Source: Rickettsia typhi
Lineage (GTDB): Bacteria > Pseudomonadota > Alphaproteobacteria > Rickettsiales > UBA1997
Length of the DNA: 8,490 nt
Direction: 5' to 3'
NCBI GenBank assembly: GCA_945861125.1
Contig: CAMASZ010000041.1
Location: 1 to 8,490, forward strand
Position 1 is the stretch's first letter. Each line of letters opens with the position of its first letter. Position numbers and translations under genes: made by a program. This document shows positions 1-7,900 of this stretch, piece by piece. The notes beneath the pieces were generated by a model. That model was not told where the DNA came from. It saw nothing but the letters and a program-made list of their open reading frames with translations, and searched no databases.

Positions 1-468
1 GCAAAAGGAGTGATTAATTTTTATACAGCTTTATTGGTTGGTACTGCTGGAAATATATTAGGAGCACTTTTTTCTTATTATTTATCAAAACTATTTGGTC
101 GAACTATATTGGTAAAAATTGGCAAATATTTTTTAATAAAAGATAATACTATAAAAAAAATTGATAATTTTTTTTATAATCATGGTTCAATTTCAGTTTT
201 CATAGGAAGATTACTGCCAGGCTTTCGCCATTTTATTTCTATTCCTGCTGGAATTGCAAATATGAATTTGAATAAATTTTTTCTTTATACTTCTCTAGGA
301 TCTTCAATTTGGACCTTTATTTTAATTTTGCTTGGTTTTTTAATCGGAGAAAATCAACAATTAATAGAAAATAATTTACATAAAATAGTATTAGTTACAG
401 TATCTTTATGTTTAATCTTAATAGTTGTTTATAATTTCTTTCATTATAAGAAAATAAAAAAGATCTAG
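1..468 (+). CDS. DedA/SNARE-associated family inner-membrane protein, 5' truncated by window edge
   Basis: The reading frame is open from base 1 (Ala-Lys-Gly-Val...) to the TAG at 466-468. The GTG at 10 is most likely an internal Val, because DedA proteins are usually about 200 residues and the part normally preceding this segment (an N-terminal re-entrant helix with a Pro/Glu-rich loop) is missing. The visible ~155 residues show the family pattern: a hydrophobic segment with small residues (TALLVGTAGNILGALFSYYLSKLFGR), then the core motif FIGRLLPGFRHFISIPAG (about bases 196-252), where the G-R-x3-P-G-x-R residues are diagnostic. Two further hydrophobic segments and a basic lysine-rich tail follow. 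DedA proteins are polytopic inner-membrane proteins linked to lipid-carrier or phospholipid flipping and membrane homeostasis; the substrate cannot be told from sequence. The gene ends 22 bp before murD, so co-transcription is plausible. An undecaprenyl-phosphate role beside murD would be attractive but is only inference. Confidence 0.85.
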   Translation, partial: AKGVINFYTALLVGTAGNILGALFSYYLSKLFGRTILVKIGKYFLIKDNTIKKIDNFFYNHGSISVFIGRLLPGFRHFISIPAGIANMNLNKFFLYTSLGSSIWTFILILLGFLIGENQQLIENNLHKIVLVTVSLCLILIVVYNFFHYKKIKKI

Positions 469-490
469 TTCAATTTCTTAAATATTTTTT

Positions 491-1900
491 ATGGCAAAAA
501 ATTATGTTGTATACGGTCTTGGAGTTTCTGGAATATCTATTTTAAACTATTTGAGTAAAAATAATTTTCAATTAGTTGCAACCGATGATAATCAAAGAAT
601 TATTGATAATTTTAAATTAAAATATCCAAATATTAATTTCGTTAATCCAAAAGAAATTAATTGCAATCAAGATTCAGTTATAAGCTTTGCACCCGGAATA
701 CCTTTATATTTTCCCAAAAATCATCAAATTTTAAAAACGTGCGAAATAACTCATGCAAAACTTTCATGTGATATTGAAATTTTTTATGATTTTAATAATT
801 CCAATAACAATGTTTTTATTGGAATTACAGGAACCAATGGAAAATCTACCACAACCGCCCTCACCTATTTTATATTTAAAGAGCTTAATATTGACAGTGC
901 TATGGGTGGAAATATTGGAGTTCCATGTTTTGACTTGCCACAAAATCAGAAAAATTTTTCTTATATATTTGAAACATCATCATTTCAACTTGATTTGATT
1001 AATAATATTAATTTTAATATTTCGGCCTTACTAAATATTACCCCCGATCATATTGATAGGCATGGATCTATGCAAGGATATATCAATGCTAAAAAAAGAA
1101 TTTTTCTCAATCAAAAGCAACATGATTTTGCAATAATTGATTATGATAATGAAAATTCAAGGTCCGTTTATAATGAATTAAAAAATGATGGTAATTTTAA
1201 AGCAAATCTAATTCCCGTTTCTACTACAAAATTTCTGAATAATGGTATTTCAATTATAAATGGTGTTTTGACTAATAATATTGAAAATAAATCTTCACAA
1301 TTTGCCTTAGATTCTAAGTTTTTAAAAGGTGATCATAATAATCAAAATATGGCCTTTGCATTTGCGATTTGTTATTGTTATTTTTTACAAAAAAAACTAA
1401 AACTTAATGTAGATTTTCCGAATGAAATTGAAAAAAAGATAATCGATAAGATTAAAAATTTTCAAGGTTTAAAACATAGAATGCAAATTGTTAGAGAAAT
1501 TGGCAATAAAAGATTTATAAACGATAGCAAGGCAACCAATGCAGAGTCAACAATTAATGCTCTGAAAGTTTATGGTAATGTTTTTTGGATATTGGGCGGT
1601 AGAGCTAAAGAAGGTGGAATAACAATTCTTAAACCTTATTTCAAAAAAATAGTAAAAGCTTATCTAATTGGTGAAGCTAGTGATAATTTTGCTGAAATTT
1701 TAAAACTAAATAATGTTAATTATGAAAAATGTTTTAGTTTAGAAAATGCTTTTAAAAAAATTATTGAAGATATCAAAAAATTTGAATTATCTGAAAAAAA
1801 TATATTACTTTCTCCAGCTTGCGCTTCACTTGATCAATGGAAGAGTTTTGAAGAGCGCGGAGATTACTTTTGTAGATTAGTTAATGATTTATCAAATTAA
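491..1900 (+). CDS. murD: UDP-N-acetylmuramoyl-L-alanine--D-glutamate ligase (MurD)
   Basis: Cytoplasmic ATP-dependent ligase that adds D-glutamate to UDP-MurNAc-L-Ala in peptidoglycan precursor synthesis. It is 469 residues, slightly longer than E. coli MurD (438). Three domains can be followed. The N-terminal Rossmann-like nucleotide-sugar domain has GLGVSG near residue 9. The central ATPase has P-loop GTNGKST at 114-120, ETSSFQLD at 161-168 (E. coli ELSSFQLE), NITPDHIDRHG at 182-192, and NAKKR, whose Lys201 aligns with the carbamylated lysine of the family. The C-terminal domain has GLKHRM, NDSKATN (344-350), LGGRAKEGG and near the end LSPACASLDQWKSFEERG, almost identical to the MurD signature. 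All key residues are present, so it should be active. The ATG at 491 gives a canonical MurD N-terminus; no clear ribosome-binding site precedes it. It is not flanked by mraY or ftsW as in the usual dcw cluster. Its last 17 bases overlap the start of the giant downstream gene. Confidence 0.97.
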   Translation: MAKNYVVYGLGVSGISILNYLSKNNFQLVATDDNQRIIDNFKLKYPNINFVNPKEINCNQDSVISFAPGIPLYFPKNHQILKTCEITHAKLSCDIEIFYDFNNSNNNVFIGITGTNGKSTTTALTYFIFKELNIDSAMGGNIGVPCFDLPQNQKNFSYIFETSSFQLDLINNINFNISALLNITPDHIDRHGSMQGYINAKKRIFLNQKQHDFAIIDYDNENSRSVYNELKNDGNFKANLIPVSTTKFLNNGISIINGVLTNNIENKSSQFALDSKFLKGDHNNQNMAFAFAICYCYFLQKKLKLNVDFPNEIEKKIIDKIKNFQGLKHRMQIVREIGNKRFINDSKATNAESTINALKVYGNVFWILGGRAKEGGITILKPYFKKIVKAYLIGEASDNFAEILKLNNVNYEKCFSLENAFKKIIEDIKKFELSEKNILLSPACASLDQWKSFEERGDYFCRLVNDLSN

Positions 1901-1997
1901 AAAAAAAGAATTATTTTTTTTGCTAAAATACCTACTGCTGTTTGTTGCCCAAATTTTAATAATAAAAACTACTCTCTTTTCAAAATCCTCATTTGCT
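1884..1997 (+). other. Predicted Sec signal peptide of the giant protein
   Basis: Residues 1-38 have a basic n-region (Lys at 6-8), a hydrophobic core at about 10-27 (LFFLLKYLLLFVAQILII, interrupted only by Lys15) and a polar c-region ending SSFA. Ser36 and Ala38 satisfy the -3/-1 rule for signal peptidase I, giving a likely cut before Gln39. The first cysteine (Cys46) is eight residues past that site and has no lipobox, so a lipoprotein is unlikely. The core is rather long, so an uncleaved membrane anchor is a possible alternative. Confidence 0.75.
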
Positions 1998-4900
1998 CAA
2001 ATTGCTGCTAGTAAATCTTGTCTTGAAATTGATATAAAAACAACAAAGGGCGTTGAAACAACTTTGAGAGTTCCTGGAACTAACTGTTATGCTGATTGCA
2101 ATGCGATGCCAAGTGGAATAACTGCTAATCCTGGCATTAATGGTAATTGTTTATATAACTGCGCCAATTTACCTATTGGAACGGTTAATAGACCCGGTGA
2201 TACATGCGCTTTTAAGTATAATAATTATATGATGCCATTATGCACTCTAGTTCCAAATATTTCTCCAGGATATACAAATACAAATCACGTAATCTCTACA
2301 GGAAAAGCGCCATTAAGAAGAACTAATTGCGTCGATCTATCAGATTTACCGCTCTGCAATCAATATAGTGGAGGTTCTAATTTAGGAAATTGTGTTAATG
2401 AATGCTCATCTAATCCAAATCAAATTCATAATAGAGATTGTGTAAGATTTGGAAATGATCCAACAAGTACAGCAACTAGAAAATGCCATCAAGTAGATGA
2501 TCCTCAGCCAGATAATAATTGTGAATTAGTAAAGTGTAATTTACTTGATCCCGAAGAATTAAATGAACCAAAGTTTAATGATTCAAGTAAAAAGTTTTGT
2601 TCTGGTGATCCATTGTTTAAATGTCAAGAATTTACCTCTCAGCAATTAAATGCTGTATTAGCTGGTAGTTTAGTTAGAGGTAATAATTCATTATGTAAGA
2701 TTCATAATTGTAGAGTTTCAGATAGTTGTGTTGCAAATTCAACCGATGATGTCTCAATTATTGAATCAAGAGGCAATTCTTATAAAGATGCATATATTAA
2801 TAAAGTAATAAAACCAATTGATAATTCAAAAGGGAGTTTAACTGATAATAACTTTTGTATTAATTTGTATTGTCTGGGTGTAATTAAAAAAGAATATAGA
2901 TGCCTGCCTTTAACTGAAGCAATTGCTACAACTAAAGATGCAAACTGTACTACTGATTGCACTAACTCTTACTGTTATAAAGAAATTGATTGCGATAATA
3001 GTGCAAATAAATCGCTTCCTGAATGCACTCCACTATCAATTAATCCTGATTTAAGTTTTAGTGATAATAGTGAATCTTATTTTTATCGCCCAAAACCATC
3101 TCCAGATTCTAAGACAGGAACCAATTTTAGAACTTTTGATAATAAAACAAATTCAAATTATAATGAATTTTGCTATACCAAAGATCAGATGAAAAACTAT
3201 CTGGGAGAAGGCTGGGGAAAAGATGTTTTGGGGGGTTATTGGCATGATTACTTAGGATATCCATCAAGGTCTCCTGGAGCTTGTAATGCAAGAAAAGATG
3301 GTGGTAGAGGTGTTGGAATTTCTTATTTGTGCGGTACTGCTGGAATAACCTCAAGAGCTCCGAGTGATGAAGTTGGTTATATTAAAGGTGAAGTTTCAAC
3401 AAATTTTACCGATGAAGATGCATCTCATAGTTTGTCTATATGTTTAAGATATAATAACGCTATGGCTCCAGAAGTTATTGGAACAAATAAAGGAACATGT
3501 GGGGCTAGAAAATGTGGAATTACCTGTTATGGTTTTTTTGGTGGATGTGATTCTCAAGTTTGTGGTTATGATGAATGTAGAAGGGTTGTTGTATCTGATT
3601 CGGCATCAAAAAACTGTATCATGAATGATGATAATTTTTATAATGACAACGAAAATAAGCCTTGTTTAGCCTTAATGGGTCCAAGAGGAAGTGCAGATGG
3701 ATATATAAGGGTAAGAGCTGTGAAATATGAAGGAAAAATATGTGCATTTCTTGATTTTAAAGGAACTTTAGCTTGGGATAGAGATTACATAGATGATCAA
3801 GCAAAATTAAAATTGCCATATTGTTTATCTGGAGTATATAACTCAACTACAAAAAAATGTGATGGAGCTTTAGATCCAAATATTGTTATGAAAGTTTGTT
3901 ATAGTGGTTTTTATAATCAAAAAACAGATAGTTGTAGAGCTGGTAAAAACAGCAACGATAATCATGATGGTACAACATTTTGGAGAACTAGAAGAATAAT
4001 TGAATATGTTCAGGAAACATATACAACCGAGAGAGGTATTAGAAACTATGAATCAGAATGCATAAGATATGATTCTGTTAAAGCAAAGCCACCTAAATAT
4101 TTTAATTTAGCAAATAATACAAATTCTAATAATTTATTTAGTCCATCGTTATATATCAAGAAAGTTAGAAGATCAGGAATTTCAAGTGAATTAAGTGTAA
4201 TTGATTCTTCTTATTTACCAACAGAATCTCTTGCCCCTACTGATTTTAATAAGCCATCTTTTGATATTGCTTTTGGAGGAACTATTAGAGAGCAAGATAA
4301 ATTAGAAATTGGCGTAATTCAGTCTTCAATTATATCAACTAGTACAGCTTCTCTTTCTATTTATGGTTCTACCTTACCAACAACATATTCAGCTGAAGTT
4401 TTTTTTAGAAAAGTTTTTAGTGATGCAAGTGAAGAGCCATTATTTTGTTTATATAGAAGATACCTTGGTAATGATTTACAAATTTCTTGTACCAGAAGAT
4501 TAAAACCCAAAATTAATAATTTCTTAGAAAAAGCTATTGGTGTTGACAATGGTGATTTTAGAAAGGTTGTAGTTGGAACATCTGGTTCAGAATATAATAA
4601 TACTAAAATTACATATAGATTTTTATCAATGTCACATCCAAATTATGATACATCTGGATCTATTAAAAATTGCTCATCTGCAGGAGCAACTTGTAGTGCC
4701 GAAACTATTCTTACCACTTCAGATCCAACTCAATCTTTAAATGAATCTGAGGCTTGCTCCACAGAAAATGAAGGTTACAAAGTATGTGCAAAAAGAGAAG
4801 AATGTAGTAAACTCAATGTGGAATGTGTTTTAAATGAAACTGCCCGTCAATCATATTTAGCACAAGGAAATGAAGAAGAGGCAAGAAAACTAGATACACT

Positions 4901-7900
4901 TTCTTCCTATTGTTCAACAACTTTATTAAGATTATGTAATGAGAAAAAAGGATTTACGATTGCATTAAATCCTGAAAAATATACTTTTGATCCTAATCAG
5001 TTTAATCAAAATAATAGTAGCGGGAACTTCTATGGATGGTTTAATGAGATCTGTTTAATAAAAGGATTTGATCATGATTTAAAAAGAGTTCTAGCACATA
5101 TTCCCAGTGGACAAGTTTCAATTGCTGGTCAGCCTCCAGCAATAATGGGTAAATGTCTAATAGATAGCGTAAAGAGTCTCACACCAGCGAATTGTTCAAA
5201 TGGAGGCATGGCGCCTTATTGTGTCTGTACCAGATATAATGAATCTGATCCTATTCCTACTGGTTATTATGTTAGAAGGGAAACTTATCGTGAAGCTGGT
5301 TTATGTGTTGATATGCCAGTTCCATCTTATTGTTCGCCAATTGAGATATCTCCTTTAAATCCAGATTTTAGCGATAGATATTATGTTAATCATTCACTTA
5401 ATAAAACTAGTGATTTAGCATATACTAACACAAATTTAAGTGGTGTTCATATTAGTCATTATTACAGATCTCAAAGTTCTATCACAGTAAACTCTATCAA
5501 CTATGTAAATTTTGGACAAGCCACCTACCCTTCTGCTCTCGAAGGAACAACTGTGCGTGGTTCATGTAATGGATATTGGAATTATCAAATGGGGGCTTCT
5601 TCTATAAGATATCCAAGAGCAACTTGTACTAATAATAGCGGAACAAGACAATTTACTAATTTTGTAACTCCATGTATTAGATATTCATGTCCGGCTATTA
5701 ATTCTTTAGGAATACAATCAGATGGATCATATTCTGGATCTTATGGTATTAATGATTCAATATTAAATAAGGGTGTTAGTGAAGGATATGCTTATTGGAA
5801 TCTTTTTACCAAAACAAATGATTTTTCTGAATTAGCTTCTGCAAATAGATGTATAGTTGGTTTTAAAAAATATAACTCATCTTATATTATTAATAGTGGT
5901 TTAATAAGTAATGATAGTGCTAAAGCTTTATTTAATTCATCTTCAAACAATGATTTGAGAAAACAAATTGCTTCAATTTATCAAGCTATTACCAATCCAG
6001 ATGATGGAGGAAATTTACCAACTAGATATTGTAATCAAATAGGGGTTTGGCAAAATGTTATTTATAATCAATGTCAAAGAATAATGTGTCCTGCTCTTAA
6101 TTTTGCAGAACCAGCAAGCTCTTCTGATAATGGTGCTTGGGCAGTATGGATTAGATCCAAAGGTTCTTCTCAATATCCTACTACTCCAGCTTCAAGAACT
6201 GATATTGAAGCTAATGTTCCATCTGAATCAATAGCAAGCGGAGTTTGTAATGAAAATATCGGATTTTTCCAAGCTTCTGGATCTTCCCCGCCACAAAGAA
6301 AGTGTTTAAGTAATGGTAATTGGTCTGAAGTTATTAACCCTTGTACTTCAAATTGTGATGCAATTTCACAATCGATTTCGTCATCAACTCCAGAAGATGG
6401 TGAAGGCTATTCGATCAATGGTTATGCTATTTGGAATCTTAAAACTGGTGTTTCGATTGGTGAGTCTAGTAGGGTTGTTGCAGCTGGTTGTGTTTCTGGT
6501 AAATTTCCATATCCTTATCCACCCTTATATGATGAAATTGGAAATAAATTAGAAATCAGAAATGATTTAGCTTGGTGGCAATATAGAGGCCATGATGGTA
6601 ATTCAAGATATATTCCAAGAAATATAGCTGATGATAATAGATCAGCAAATAACTTACCAGTTCGAAATTGTAGGTCTATTTCCATTCCGCAAAGTAGTTC
6701 AACAGCATCGGTTTGGACTGCCTCTGACTCTGTTTGTATTGATAAATGTTACGGTTATACCAAAGATCCAAGAATTGGAGCTGGAATTACTAGTCACACT
6801 TTAAGTAATGGTTCAGTGTTTGAACTTAATTGGGATGATGCGGCATTTGATAGTTGGCAAATTAGAACTAATTGTTATAGTTCAACTTCAAATGATTTTA
6901 TAAGCAACACAAGAACCAATGGATGTTATGCAATTGCCCGTAAGTGCAACTCAGCAACTCATAAATGGGATGACCCTATTCATCTATGTGCTTCTCAAGG
7001 AATAATCAATAGTACAAATCATCAGATAAATTCTAACAATGGAGCATTTAATTCAATTATAGTAGGTAGAAGTTATATTATTACAGGAGAAACCTCTTCT
7101 ACAATTTGCTATGGAACAAATTATTATCCTGCAAATGGTGGAACATCCCCTACTCCGGTTTATCAATGTAATAATGATGAATATCCAGATAAGGTTTATT
7201 TATCAAAAATAAGCGGAGATGATTGTACGCAAAGTTGTAGATCAGTTAATGGTCAAGTATTTGGTAATTCATATGATCATAATTCTGGTACAAGATATTA
7301 TAATGTTGGACAAACTTTAAATCTAACATGTAATTCTGGCTTTGCTAGTGCGATATCAGCAACATTAAGAACAACTGGTTCAAATGATAGTTGTGGACAA
7401 TTGCAATATTTGGGAATTACCGATAGAAGTCAAAATTCTCCATATGTTCAATGTAATTCAAGTGGAAATTGGTCATCAACTTTTAATGATTGCACTTCTT
7501 GCAGAAGCTGTAATTCAAGTTCACGTATTTATAAATATAAAATTCAACTCAATGATACTCAGTCGGAAAGCTCTTTAATATGGTTTCCAGCACCATTTAA
7601 TATTTGGGTACCTAGCATTAGTTCCTGTACATCGGCAAGAAATTGCGTTAGCGAAGAATATAAAATAACCCTAGATTCAAATGGTGAAAATGGTAATAAT
7701 AATATGCTTTATGTTAATCCAAACATAAGTCATAATTCATATAGTTATCGTACAGATACAAATGGAAGATTTCATAATCCATATTGTTTTCCTCAGGGAA
7801 ATACAGGCGTTTGCGGTAACGCTGGTTTAAAATGTATCGATGGCTCATTTTATGGTGCTATAAGATGTAAAACTGATGCGGGTTGTTCTCAACCTTCTTG

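Noticed and set aside
10..12. GTG as the true start of the DedA-like gene
   Set aside because: The frame is open to base 1 and the family's N-terminal part would be missing; an internal Val in a gene cut by the window edge fits better.
753..998. Plus-strand open frame nested in murD
   Set aside because: It runs out of frame across the conserved P-loop and ATPase region of murD, and its product has no recognisable motif.
1899..1921. Intrinsic terminator after murD
   Set aside because: The stem would be only A:T pairs with no G+C, and it lies inside the coding start of the giant gene.
2780..4549. Minus-strand open frames at 2780-2962, 3127-3354 and 4361-4549
   Set aside because: Short, inside the giant gene, with no family motifs or start signals; they are antisense shadows.
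5331..7493. CRISPR or other DNA-level direct-repeat array
   Set aside because: The periodicity is at protein level, with variable module lengths and an unbroken reading frame; there are no identical repeats with spacers.
6313..7578. Plus-strand open frames at 6313-6552 and 7384-7578 nested in the giant gene
   Set aside because: Out-of-frame products of the sushi-like repeat coding region, hydrophobic by base composition, with no independent start signal.
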